From contig CP092872.1 in NCBI GenBank assembly GCA_030710605.1, positions 11,591,691-11,655,690 on the forward strand: a stretch of 64,000 nucleotides of DNA, read 5' to 3'. The DNA is from Cordylochernes scorpioides (taxonomy: Eukaryota > Arthropoda > Arachnida > Pseudoscorpiones > Chernetidae). The position numbers and the translations under genes were made by a program. How positions within the stretch are numbered: the first letter of the stretch is position 1; each line of letters opens with the position of its first letter. This document shows positions 47,077-56,556 of this stretch, one piece after another. The notes below the pieces were generated by a model that did not search any database, was not told the origin of the DNA, and saw nothing but the letters and a program-made list of their open reading frames with translations.

Positions 47077-47225
47077 TCCGGGTGTACAAGTGCCGCCATC
47101 TGGCCGTGGACTGCAGCGCCTGCCTCGCCCTGCCCAACCGCTACTCCTGCTCCTGGTGTGCCGGGAGGTGTGGGGCATGCCGGGAGCCGAGCACCGTGGC
47201 CTGTCCGCCCCCCTCCATAGACTGG
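47077..47225 (+). CDS. plexin exon 6 (PSI3 domain)
   Basis: The frame reads VYKCRHLAVDCSACLALPNR, then YSCSWCAGRCGACRE and ACPPPSIDW, the third PSI domain of plexins (YKC...C.LCL...F.C.WC...C...CP). The start is phase 1 after GTGCAG and joins exon 5 in frame. The donor TGG|GTGGGT ends in phase 0. A GC-rich coding composition contrasts with the AT-rich flanks. A 36-bp-type minisatellite begins within about 40 bases of the donor. The next segment expected in plexins (about 15-20 residues with a Cys-x-x-Pro motif leading to IPT3) is not in exon 7 and was not located. Confidence 0.9.
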
Positions 47226-47263
47226 GTGGGTGGTTACACGGGTAGACAATGCCTGGACTGGAC

Positions 47264-47985
47264 CTGGTAGATAACCGGGATGAATACCGTGGAATAACTG
47301 AACATCGTGGATAATATATGCACGATAACTGGGCTAAACACCGTTGAAGAACTAAGCACCATAACTGAACCGAAAACCGTGGAAGAACTAGGCGTGATAA
47401 CCTCACTAAACACAGTGGAAGAGAGAACAAAGCTCGATAACTAGACTCCGCCGAAGAACTAGGCACGGTAACTGGACTAAATACCGTGGAAGCACTAGGC
47501 ACGGTAACTGACTCCGCAGAACTAGGCACGGTAACTGGACTAAATACCGTGGAAGCACTAGGCACGGTAACTGACTCCGCAGAAGAACTAGGCACGGTAA
47601 CTGGACTAAATACCGTGGAAGAGAGAACAAGGCGCAATAACTGGACTGAATACCGTGGAATAACTGAACACCGTGGATAATATATGCACGATAACTGGAC
47701 TCGGAAGAAGAACTAAGCACCATAACTGAACTGAAAACCTTGGAAGAACTAGGCGTGATAAACTAACACACAGTGGAAGAGAGAACAAGGCTCGATAACT
47801 AGACTCCGTAGAAGAACTAGGCACGGTAACTGGACTAAATACAGCGGAAGAGATAAGCGCGATACTGCACTAAACATCGTGAAAGAACTAGGCACGATAA
47901 CTGCACTAAACATCGTGAAAAAACTAGGCACGATAACTGGACTCGGTAGAAGAACTAAGCACGATAACTGGACTGGAGAGGACAA
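47264..47985 (+). repeat. minisatellite after exon 6 donor
   Basis: Degenerate ~36-bp units with a GGCACGGTAACTGGACTAAA landmark, plus higher-order duplication. The open frames across it on both strands are artefacts of the repeat. Confidence 0.88.
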
Positions 47986-48464
47986 CTACCCCGCACAACT
48001 GTTGACCCCAAGTAATCCAGAGTTAGGCCTATCCCATGATAACTTGATCTTGGGTTTATTTATTGATGACGTCCTTGATGGATCGTCATCTCATTCAATT
48101 ATGCAAATTTAATAAATAGTTTGGTGTTCGAGTTTTAAAAGGAGTTAATTGATTAGCGTAAACTCAATTATTTTAAATTAATTAAAGTTTACGCTTCTAG
48201 ACGCAACATCCACTTGCTGCTCTCTCGACCGGGGGCCTTTGACAACTGGGGATTATCCCTTTTAGGAAGGGGAGCTCAATCCTTCACTTTTCCTTAACAA
48301 CTATTTATTGCATTTTAATTTGACAGTTGATCGTGGAGGTATTCAAACTGTGCCACTATGAGTGTTGAAGATGGTTGGTTTGTGTATCTGCGGTTTATTC
48401 TAAATATACTACCATATATTACCTCTTTGGTGATATCATAATTTTACCATATATACATATACTA

Positions 48465-48910
48465 GACGAATGACCCGTGCAACGCCCGGCACGCCACGTT
48501 TGAATACAAATAAATTCACGTTTAAAGTTATTAGGCCTCACATTTTTTTAAAGGCATTTTTAGAAATTGGCTTTTATTTTTTATACACTATTATTCAATT
48601 TTATATGCAAATATTTTAAATATATATATTTTTGGAACAAATTTATTAATAAAAGTAATCAAATGTAATTCTATCATAAACGGAGAGGGGCGCTGTTTGC
48701 GGGTGAAATTGGCGAGTTGATAAACAAATTTGTGAATGAAATTTAAACTAAATGTTATTTATAAAATATAATTAGCCTATAACCATTCCTAGGGTCACAA
48801 AAGGTGTGACATGTAAATTTTAGTGATTTTTACTCCAGTAGTTTTGGAGTTTATTGATAAACAGATAGACGGACACTTTTTTACTTTTATAATAATAGAG
48901 AGATATATAT
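48465..48910. repeat. Helitron-like non-autonomous repeat
   Basis: Starts TACTAGACGAATGACCCGTG and ends in ATAATAGAGAGATATATATA next to the mariner. The ends recur at 720-775, 12,865-12,955 and 33,600-33,960. The CTAG/GACCCGGGCAACGCCC-type end is common in invertebrate Helentron-like repeats; the assignment is an inference. Confidence 0.5.
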
Positions 48911-48911
48911 A

Positions 48912-50223
48912 CAGTCTAGCCATAAATTCTGTTACAAACGATTTTATAAATTAAATGATTAAGCACAAAAACTAATGGAATTTAAATACATATTTTATTA
49001 GGCAATAGAACATATAGATTTTAAATATATACAATCATTCAAAATGTCCTCCCTTATTTTTGACAGAGGATCTCAAACGTTCGGGCCACTGATCTATGGC
49101 GGCACGCACCTTTTCTAAGGGTATTTCTTTCATTGCTCTCACTAATGCTGATTTCAATTGATCCAAATTATGATATCTTTCAGAGCACACCTTCTCCTCT
49201 AAATATGCCCACAAACTGTAATTAGGGGGTTTAAATCAGGGTTCCAGAGGGCCATTCATTGGCCTTTAAGAACTCCGGAACATTCGTCTCCAACCATTGT
49301 TGAGTTGACTTAGCTTTGTGAGCATGAGCTGAATCTTGTTGAAATATCCAATGTTCTCCATTAAACATTTTTGTATTCAGAGGCTTTAATATTTGTTCCA
49401 AAATATATTCTTGATAGTTTTTAGCTGTAGTTTTTACCCCTATGGCACAGAAGTGGAGATCTGTTACACCTTGGTAGCTAACTCCCCACCAAACCATGAC
49501 AGAAGAAGGATGGTGACTTTTTTCAAGTCTCCTGACTTTCAAAGAAGCTTCTAGAGAGCTACGAGCATATATCCTATCATTCTGACGATTAATATTTTCT
49601 CTCGACAGTGAAAATTTTCTCGTCTGTGAAAAGGATTCTCTCATGCCACCGACCATCATGCCGTGCCAACAACATTTTTGATCTAACCCTTCTAATATCT
49701 CTAAGAGCAGGGGTTATCAAATGACCTGTGCGTCGTTTGAAAGCTCTCAGTCCAAGGTCTTCGTTGATTCCCCTGGAAATGGTTCTTGGAGCTAAATTCA
49801 TCTGCTTTGCTAAGATCTTTTGTTTGCGGCGTGGATTTCGACGAATTCTTTCGCAAATGGCTTTTATAGTTGCTTGCGTTCGTTGCACGTGCAGTCGACC
49901 AGATCTTTCAAGGTCATTAATAGTGCCAAACTTGTTGAACCTTTCAATGGTTCGATAAACAAATTGACGCGTAATAATCAAATTTTGTAAAAGTTTAAAA
50001 TGGATGAAGGACTTTGGCCTACCTTGTGTAAGGCTATTACAGCTATACGTTTTGCTTTAACACCCCAATCCATTATCAAAGAACAAATATATTCCGATTT
50101 TTTTTCTAAACACGTGTGCATGAGATATTCAAATAACAACTACCGTATTTTGAATACTTCACACGGTCAAATTAAAATTTTTATCACTGATTTGGTTTTG
50201 TAACAATATTTATGGCTAGACTA
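48912..50223 (-). mobile_element. Tc1/mariner DD37D element with inverted repeats
   Basis: Terminal inverted repeats of about 27 bp (AGTCTAGCCATAAAT... at 48,913 and its complement ending near 50,222) bracket a transposase gene on the minus strand. The TA target flank is visible on the right; the outermost bases of the left end are altered. It lies in the intron between plexin exons 6 and 7. Confidence 0.88.
49035..50073 (-). pseudogene. broken DD37D mariner transposase
   Basis: Reads from an ATG at 50,073 (MDWGVKAKRIAVIALHK) to a GGHFE end at 49,035, about 340 residues, the usual length. The N-terminal HTH region has a frameshift near 49,985. The catalytic domain is open through FTDEKIF (first Asp) and FQQDSAHAHKAK (second Asp). 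Two further frameshifts near 49,220-49,235 break the frame just before the third catalytic residue, which appears to be Asn instead of Asp. The spacing of 37 residues between the second and third catalytic positions places it in the DD37D (maT-like) group. It is non-functional as it stands. Confidence 0.88.
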
Positions 50224-50464
50224 AGTATAACCAAACAATAAATAATACAATATAATGCGGCTTATGATTGTAGAACGAAATTTGAAAATTATCCCGCATG
50301 TGTTTCTTTTTGAACGAAAAATCGAAATTTATTTTAAGGATAAATAACGATTATTTCTAACCTTAGGGATGAAGTATGAAAGGATGAATTGTGAAGAGTA
50401 ATGATAAACGGAAAAATAAAGTGTCCAGGGATGGCAATAATAAATCTTATAATAAAAAAGGTTA

Positions 50465-50645
50465 GTGACCTGCGGTATAAACTATCGGTTTCCGACAGCC
50501 ATGAACCGGGTTCGAATCCGGCATTGTATACTTTTTTCTATGAAGAACCTGTTTATATTTTCCATTGTAAATAACATAAGCTAGGGATTGCTCTTTTTGA
50601 GCGGTACCTAATAAAGTTATTTTGGAACAGAATCTTATACTGGAG
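50465..50645 (+). mobile_element. tRNA-derived SINE, family 1
   Basis: CCGGGTTCGAATCCGGC B-box hairpin, then a diverged body and the GAGCGGTACCTAATAAAGTT tail. Confidence 0.72.
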
Positions 50646-51375
50646 TTTTGAATACAAATGGCCTGTGAGAGGATAGATAAAGAAAGAACTAGATAGTTCA
50701 AAATATGGATATGTTAAGTCTTTAGAGACCTTGTTGTCTCTGTCACAATTTTCCTTCTTACAGAAAGATCGTTGAAACGGCATTTAAATTATTGGAGACT
50801 CAGGGGCTTGGTCCTCTTTCTGAGAAAAATATAAAAATTTGTTTCATTCGTCAGGATTAGATCCCTCTGGTGTTCTCCCCACGCCTTTGCTCTTTTGGAC
50901 TTCGGCCTTCCCTTGCCTACTCCCTGTTTATCCAAGGACTCTGGACTCCTGTAAACGCCCTTTGTCATATACTTCAGATATCTTTTTTTTTTTCTAAAAT
51001 CATGTTTTTTTTTCTGTTACTAGAAATTTCAGATAGAGACAATTAGCATAAGGTCAATACATGTGTTGTGATATGTTAAATAACATATAATAATGTTACG
51101 TATTATATTTATTATTGACTATGCAAATTGACTATGTCATTTGTCAATTGTTTTAACTTATGTAAACTATTTCCTTTTTATCTCTATCTTTCTATTTTGT
51201 ATAAAAGGAGATTACTGGATTAAATAAACATTCAGTTCAACTTGTAAAGCTATAATGAGTCTTATTCAGATAACACTTAGCCATTACAACAACATGCAAA
51301 AGTGTACAGTCTGTACTATTATTTTAAAATGATAAGTATATATACATACAACTATGTACAATGTGAATATGACGC

Positions 51376-51547
51376 CTCTACCACCACTACAGAGTTTGGT
51401 GGAGAATCACCAGCGGATCTCCAGCGACACCACGTATTTTCTTATCTACGAAGAAAACGTAGATCGCATGCTTCGCCTCTGAGGAGATGGTAATGGCGTG
51501 GTCCTCGCGACCAACTGGAAAGATCCAGAACTGCAGGTTCGATCTAC
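51376..51547. other. coding-like island, unidentified
   Basis: A roughly 170-base stretch of balanced base composition inside AT-rich DNA. On the plus strand, after a CCACTACAG acceptor-like site, one frame reads RISSDTTYFLIYEENVDRML, is stopped by TGA and continues in the same frame as GDGNGVVLATNWKDPELQ. On the minus strand a complete frame reads through the same bases. It does not match the missing plexin segment. It may be a decayed exon or a transposon fragment. Confidence 0.3.
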
Positions 51548-51663
51548 ATAGTCCGAAAGATTCATATATAGAGAGAAAGTGGTATCTCAATCAATAATTT
51601 GTCACTTTGTATATTGTCTCCCTACGTGACTGCAGTAGAAGTACCTACTAGGTGGATGTGTAG

Positions 51664-51797
51664 CTGGAGCCTACCAGCGGTCCCACCCAGGGAGGCACGC
51701 TACTCCATATCCGGGGCCGGGACATGGGCCAAGATGTGGAAGTCCGACTGGGAGGCAAGTCCTGCGTGCTGGCTGGACCGGCTAACAGCTCGGCGGG
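51664..51797 (+). CDS. plexin exon 7 (IPT3, first part)
   Basis: After the acceptor ATGTGTAG the frame reads LEPTSGPTQGGTLLHIRGRD and then MGQDVEVRLGGKSCVLAG, the characteristic start of an IPT/TIG domain (P.SGP..GGT.L.I.G). An in-frame TAG immediately upstream fixes the start. The exon ends in phase 2 at GCGG|GGTGAGT, joining exon 8. A weaker acceptor at 51,677 would remove the LEPTS segment, which is part of the domain consensus, so I prefer 51,664. Confidence 0.87.
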
Positions 51798-51829
51798 GTG
51801 AGTCCTTGAGTTAATCCTAGGATATGTAT

Positions 51830-52014
51830 GGAACTAACACTAAGTTGTACCATGATGCATCAATTGGATGGCCCATGGTGTCCCACTAAGTTGTCTTATG
51901 GTGTTTCATGTTGTACCATCATGCACCATAATGTTGTCCAATAGAGTCCCCCTAAGTTGATGCACCAATATGTTGTCCCATGGTGTCCCACTAAGTTGTC
52001 CCATGCTGGCCTAG
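51830..52014 (+). repeat. degenerate repeat filling the exon 7-8 intron
   Basis: Short repeats around TTGTCCCATGGTGTCCCACT occupy nearly the whole 217-base intron up to the acceptor. Confidence 0.75.
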
Positions 52015-52117
52015 GTTGTTCTGTGTCACACCGCCCCACTTCCCGCCCCAGTCTCTCCCCGTGGAAGTCACCAACAGGGCAGGCACAGCCAGTCTGGAAT
52101 ATGAGTACCAGTACAAG
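52015..52117 (+). CDS. plexin exon 8 (IPT3, second part)
   Basis: The frame LFCVTPPHFPPQSLPVEVTN then RAGTASLEYEYQYK completes the IPT3 domain (…C.TP.....PV.V....G…..Y.Y). The acceptor GGCCTAG gives a phase-2 start joining exon 7 through a glycine codon; the donor AAG|GTAGGT ends in phase 0. The preceding 217-base intron is almost entirely a degenerate repeat of a TTGTCCCATGGTGTCCCACT-like unit. Confidence 0.87.
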
Positions 52118-52724
52118 GTAGGTCAAACTTTTATCACATTTTCCACAAGATGGTAGTTAAAGGTGATTAATTGATGCTACTACTAATTATTAAAAAAAGT
52201 ACTATTATATTAATTTAGAGAGAAAACCCCCGAAATGCTATAACTATGAATTAAAAATTTAGGGACGGCCTGGCTTATCCCAATGGTAAACGTTTCCAGC
52301 AGTTTATCCAGACCCTAACAACTAATTTACACTCATGGATAAAACTTAAAGAAGTGGAAAATCTTTGATATCGTCTTTTTTTGTTGTTGATTTTTAATGG
52401 GGACAGGGCCAATTTTGTTCACACTTGGTTATCTCGTGTGTCTTCAATAAAGCTTACTGTGTATAAAATATCTTTCAGAGTTATGGCCTGAATCACGTTA
52501 TACATGTTAAAAGGTAAAACTTCCTCAAATTTTGTCCATGAATGTATATGTTGTTTTCTACATTGACGGAATGATACGCTAAATGATATTTTGCATTCTG
52601 ATAGGTTTTTTCTTCAGTTTGGAATCCTCACAAAATGATTCTCCCTGGATCATACCTGACGTGTGCTGCTTGTGATTGCTGTCATCCGCATTTCTGGTCC
52701 GTCCTAACATCCGGAATTTACCAG

Positions 52725-52861
52725 GAGGTGACTTTGAGAGAAGTCCAGCCCCGAGTTGGACCCCAGTCCGGTGGGACCCGGCTGGTCATCCTGGGGAACA
52801 ACCTGGACGTTGGGCGACACCTGAACATCTCATTGGACAACTTTCCCTGCCGTCTGGACAG
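52725..52861 (+). CDS. plexin exon 9 (IPT4, first part)
   Basis: The frame reads EVTLREVQPRVGPQSGGTRL, then VILGNNLDVGRHLNISLDNF and PCRLD, an IPT domain start. It starts in phase 0 after TTTACCAG and ends in phase 2 at GACAG|GTAGGT. The last ~30 coding bases plus the donor and about 35 intron bases are duplicated directly downstream (52,903-52,973), with a third, decayed copy at 53,377-53,450. The first copy is the one that keeps frame with the exon body. Confidence 0.88.
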
Positions 52862-52973
52862 GTAGGTGACTTCTTTCTGTCTTGTCTCTGTCAGTTTGTC
52901 TCGTTGGACAACTTTCCCTGCCATCTGGACAGGTAGGTGACTTCTTTCTGTCTTGTCTCTGTCAGTTTGTCTC
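52830..52973 (+). repeat. tandem duplication of exon 9 end and donor
   Basis: A ~71-bp unit (TTGGACAACTTTCCCTGCC… GACAGGTAGGTGACTTCTTT…) occurs twice in tandem. A third, decayed copy lies at about 53,377-53,450, after a SINE. The second copy has an upstream CTGTCAG, so it could in principle be spliced as a micro-exon. Confidence 0.85.
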
Positions 52974-52977
52974 GTCG

Positions 52978-53272
52978 GGGGTCGTTGGAAGGATGGTCTA
53001 AACCGTTGGTATTCGACCGCTACGACCCGGGTTCGATTCCTGCATTGAGCACTTTTTCTGTAAAAAAAAAAGCTCTAATGGCTCCCGATTCTTGCAAAAG
53101 TCCAACCCCACCAGCGAATGCAAGTAACCAAATGGGGCTCTGTAAAATTTGTAAGTGCATATCTTTCTTTCTTTTCTTTCAAAATGTTTGTTTATGTTTA
53201 AAGTGCAAGTGTCCCTAGGGGGACATAGCGCTCTAAGTCGAAATAAAGAAATAAAGTCGAACTGCTTTTCAC
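52978..53272 (+). mobile_element. tRNA-derived SINE, family 3
   Basis: Head GGTCGTTGGAAGGATGGTCT with A box, CCCGGGTTCGATTCCTGC B box, then an A-run, a long body and a tail CGAAATAAAGAAATAAAG. It separates the second and third copies of the exon 9 end duplication. Confidence 0.75.
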
Positions 53273-53512
53273 GTGTGTAGACATGCGGTACACTTACAGT
53301 AAAAGCAGTCACATACTTCTACCCACCATGATCATTATGGCCTGTATCACGTATATTAGGGATAAGCAAAAAAAAGTTTGTCTCGTTGGAGAACTTTCCA
53401 TGCCGTCTGGATAGTTAGGTGACTCCTGTTCTAACTTGTCTACAGAAAGAAAAGCCTTGTGCTGTGCATACCATGGCGCCGTCCACCAACAATGTGACGA
53501 TGATGTGTCCAG

Positions 53513-53689
53513 GGCCCAGACGTCGAAGGGCCGCGCCGTGTGCTACACCAGCCGTGTGTCCCACGCCCCCCACAACACCTCCCAGCTCCACGTCACCCTG
53601 GATGGCGCCAACCTCACCCTCCCTGTGGTGTTCCACTATAGTCCTGACCCCAGGGTGCTCCACGCTGCTCCTCTCACCAGCTTTGTCAG
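53513..53689 (+). CDS. plexin exon 10 (IPT4 end to IPT5 start)
   Basis: The frame reads AQTSKGRAVCYTSRVSHAPH, then LHVTLDGANLTLPVVFHYSP and DPRVLHAAPL, the second half of IPT4 (…C.T....…V..D.A.L….F.Y..DP.V). The acceptor GTGTCCAG at 53,505-53,512 gives a phase-2 start consistent with exon 9. A stronger-looking CTACAG at 53,447-53,452 opens a longer frame but in phase 1, which does not fit exon 9, so it was not used. The donor GTCAG|GTCGGG ends in phase 2, matching exon 11. Confidence 0.82.
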
Positions 53690-53789
53690 GTCGGGACCTC
53701 TTTGGAACGCCCTGTGATTATCCGAACTTACACAATATTATCCCTACGTACAATTATCATTACTTACATTTTTCTGAACTTACATTTAT

Positions 53790-54095
53790 CTACATCCCAG
53801 TACAATGTCACATTTGTACTATTTTTTCACATTGTGTCGCGGTCTCACGCAATTCTGGCCTTAATTACCCGTTTCATGATTTTTCAGGATGCCTGAATTA
53901 CCAGTTTGTTGGTCGTTGAGGTACAGCTTGCACCACGCTGATGAGGGCCAACAGCCCGAAACGCGTCCGTGGTTAGGTTTTATTGATTAATCAAGAATGG
54001 GTATCTGGCCAATTCTGGAATAATTAAAATTCAACGAGAATAGTTTATATTTATTCCGATAGATGGCGCAGTTGCACGATAAGGAGATGCTTTTT
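53790..54095 (+). repeat. type I hammerhead repeat family, long copy
   Basis: A ~300-bp non-coding repeat with the ribozyme in the middle and, downstream, a TTGATTAATCAAG palindrome and the motif ATTCCGATAGATGGCGCA. Other copies or part copies: 4,060-4,265; 5,830-5,915; 10,455-10,630 (minus); 10,925-11,020; 19,345-19,430; 23,805-23,915 (minus); 24,000-24,240; 39,830-40,045; 40,100-40,250 (minus); 40,300-40,440. No open frame. Confidence 0.7.
53932..53973 (+). ncRNA. type I hammerhead ribozyme, intact
   Basis: Stem I ACCACG/CGTGGT, core CTGATGA (53,938-53,944), stem II GGGC-CAACA-GCCC, GAA (53,958-53,960), a very short stem III in the palindrome ACGCGT, and a GTC cleavage triplet ending at 53,967. 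Every core nucleotide is canonical. The self-complementary stem III fits the dimeric cleavage known for type I hammerheads of Penelope-like elements and retrozymes. Confidence 0.8.
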
Positions 54096-54124
54096 TTTTC
54101 ACATTTATCTTTGAATTAAATAAA

Positions 54125-54330
54125 TTTAAAAATATTTTCAGAGATTCTTTATCCAGCTTTTGGGAGACAAGCTTTCGCGCGGTCGCGATTCATCAGACCA
54201 CTGGCTCCGCAAAGGCGTGCAACTCACATACATTATATGTATGTTGCACGAAGCCAGTGACCTGATGAAGCGCGACCGCGCGAAAGCTTGTCTCCTAAAA
54301 GTTGAATAAAGAATCTCTGCAAATATTTTT
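54125..54330. repeat. inverted-repeat element, GGAGACAAGCTTTCGCGCGG arms
   Basis: Arms of about 90 bases around an ATGTATGT-centred loop. It contains CTGATGA...GAAA, but stems compatible with a hammerhead do not form. Confidence 0.8.
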
Positions 54331-54561
54331 TAATTTATTTAATTTTTTTCAATTATAATTGTATTTGCATCTCTATTTCAATTCAATTTATCTAAACTTA
54401 CATTTATTCGTACCTATATTCATCCTAACTTTTACAATTATCTGAACTTACAATTATCCCCTCTAACTTACAATTATCTTAACTGAGTGTACAGATTTTG
54501 GAATTTCGTTTACTAATCCCTCAATAAAATTCGAGGGTTAACCCAGTACGGTGTGCTACAG

Positions 54562-54658
54562 CGGTGGACAGCCCGTCACCGTCTACGGGGAGAATCTCCA
54601 TTCTGTCGCCGAGCCCCGACTGTTGGTCTTCAGCTCCAACCATCCTCTTAATTCTTCG
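54562..54658 (+). CDS. plexin exon 11 (IPT5, first part)
   Basis: The frame reads GGQPVTVYGENLHSVAEPRL then LVFSSNHPLNSS, matching the plexin IPT segment G...I.V.G..L..V.EPR. It starts in phase 2 after TGCTACAG and ends in phase 0 at TTCG|GTATGA. The exon is short (97 bp), and both flanks are AT-rich. Confidence 0.85.
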
Positions 54659-54892
54659 GTATGATATCATTGAAGCTATCATAGCTGTACACATCTCTTC
54701 TAACCATCGCGAGTGTGAAAACTGATTCACATTGTGAACATTCGGAAAAGTAAAATCCTCAGCAATGTCTATAAACTAATAACCAAAATGGCTTCCGAAG
54801 ATGTGTTCCTTACTTTATTAGATATTTTCTTATCAAGATCCTTCGGGTATTTCAAACCCTTCTACAGGATTATATTGTAGCGTAGTAATGGA

Positions 54893-55045
54893 TTTTATTT
54901 TTTATTTTATTATTACAGAAGCACGAAGTCTAACAGACTATTGTCCTATATTAGAATTATTTACATATATATCTTTAATTGTTTACACGATGAATTAGTA
55001 GTGATTTATAAATCTGTGTACAATATGGTTTAAACTTGCCAAAGT
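54893..55045. repeat. interspersed repeat shared with 5,207-5,350
   Basis: CAGAAGCACGAAGTCTA… to CTGTGTACAA is nearly identical in the two places. No structure or coding recognised. Confidence 0.75.
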
Positions 55046-55329
55046 TTTCATAAGATTGAGTATATACAGAAAGATGGCATTATGTCAAAGTAAGAAAGTA
55101 CAATTTGGTTAGTCAGAGAGCAAGCCAACACTCTGGTGTTTCAACATCTAGACAGCATTCACATGTTGGATCATTTATAACTCTCAAGTCAAAGAGAAAA
55201 CTTAAAAAGGGTCCTTTGCCTGTGAAGAACAAAGTAGTTTATCTATCAGGAGCAATGAAGCTTGGACATCTCTCAGAAAAATATTCTTGAACGTAATGGA
55301 CGACTCGACAGATATTAATGATTGTGTCG

Positions 55330-55580
55330 ACCTGGAGCGTAGTTTAATGACTCGCTCCAACTCGCGAAGGGAAGGGTTCGAGCCTTTACTAGTCGATTTT
55401 TTTTTCCCGGACGAGTGGGTAACACCCTCGATTCACGATGAACCGGGATTGAATCCCGCGTTAACATTTTGTTTAATATGTGAATAACCTTCACATATTA
55501 TTCATTGTTGCAATTATCATAAACTAGATTGCTCTTTTTGAGCGGTACCTAATAAAGTGATTTTGGAACCGAACCGATAT
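55330..55580 (+). mobile_element. tRNA-derived SINE, family 1
   Basis: GGACGAGTGGGTAACACCCT, GGGATTGAATCCCGCG and GAGCGGTACCTAATAAAGTG are preserved; preceded by a T-run and another tRNA-like fragment (55,330-55,390). Confidence 0.75.
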
Positions 55581-55589
55581 TAATGATAA

Positions 55590-56550
55590 AGCTAAAGATT
55601 ATTTATTTATGACGTCAGCCTGACTCACACACACTAGGTGACTACAATTACACCCAATATATTGTAGCGTAGAAATAAAGCCTTGAAATATCCTAAGATG
55701 TAAAAGTATCTATTGATGACGTCACCGCGACGAGTCGACAATTATTAACAAGTCAGCAAAACTATCTACAGCTAGGGAATCTTAAGCAAGCAAGCAAGGA
55801 AATATTTTAAAGATGATTTTACAAATACAGAGTAATATAGATAAATAATTCTTCCTGATTTGAAATTAAACGAAAAAACATTACCCGAAAGCTTGCACCT
55901 ATGCATCAATAAAAGAAACTCGTCTTCCTTCACCATGTTTTTTCGCTTAATTAACAGAGTAATATATATTTTTATACTCTGTTGAATATTTCCATTGAAT
56001 AATATTAAATTAAACTATTTCTTCGCCACACAATATTATATACAGCTAGAGAATATTAAACAACCAAACTATGGAACCTATATGATGATTATTCAATAAT
56101 ACAGAGATATATTCTGTGCTGTGCGTATTTTCTCTCATTGATTAATTAAATGATAGAATAAGTTATTAAATTATTTCTTCGCAACACGCATCTTACACAT
56201 ACAATATAATACAAAAGTTTTTATCATATACTCCTGTAAAAGGGTTTGCATAAAACCTGATGTCTTGAGAAGAATAGGTAATAAAACAAGAATCTCATCC
56301 CCTTGGAAACAAATTTATTCATTTTGAAAATAGAGCAATCCATAGATAAGTATTTAATTAAAAACAATGGTTGCCTGTAAAGTCGGTTTTACGGGCGAAG
56401 ATTTTACGTGACAACGGTAGAATATTTATTGATATGAATATAATTAAATTGCACAATAGGAACAAGGAATTGAATGAAAATAAGAATTGCACAAATTTTA
56501 ACTATAGAAATATATTTTGTTTACTAAAACATTGTACATGTAAACTTAAA
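55590..56550. other. AT-rich intron, nothing recognised
   Basis: Several weak internal repeats (for example AGTAATATA...ATTGAATA motifs) but no frames, promoters or known elements. Confidence 0.55.
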
Positions 56551-56556
56551 TAATTC

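Noticed and set aside
47008-47985. Frames of up to 209 residues on the minus strand
   Set aside because: They overlap plexin exon 6 and a 36-bp minisatellite; the peptide repeats follow the DNA repeat.
53453-53512. Extending plexin exon 10 to the CTACAG acceptor at 53,452
   Set aside because: The extended frame is open but starts in phase 1, incompatible with the phase-2 end of exon 9, and adds residues not present in plexins.
54240-54295. CTGATGA-AGCGCG...GCGC-GAAA as a hammerhead
   Set aside because: An extra base precedes stem II, and no stem I or valid NUH with stem III could be drawn.
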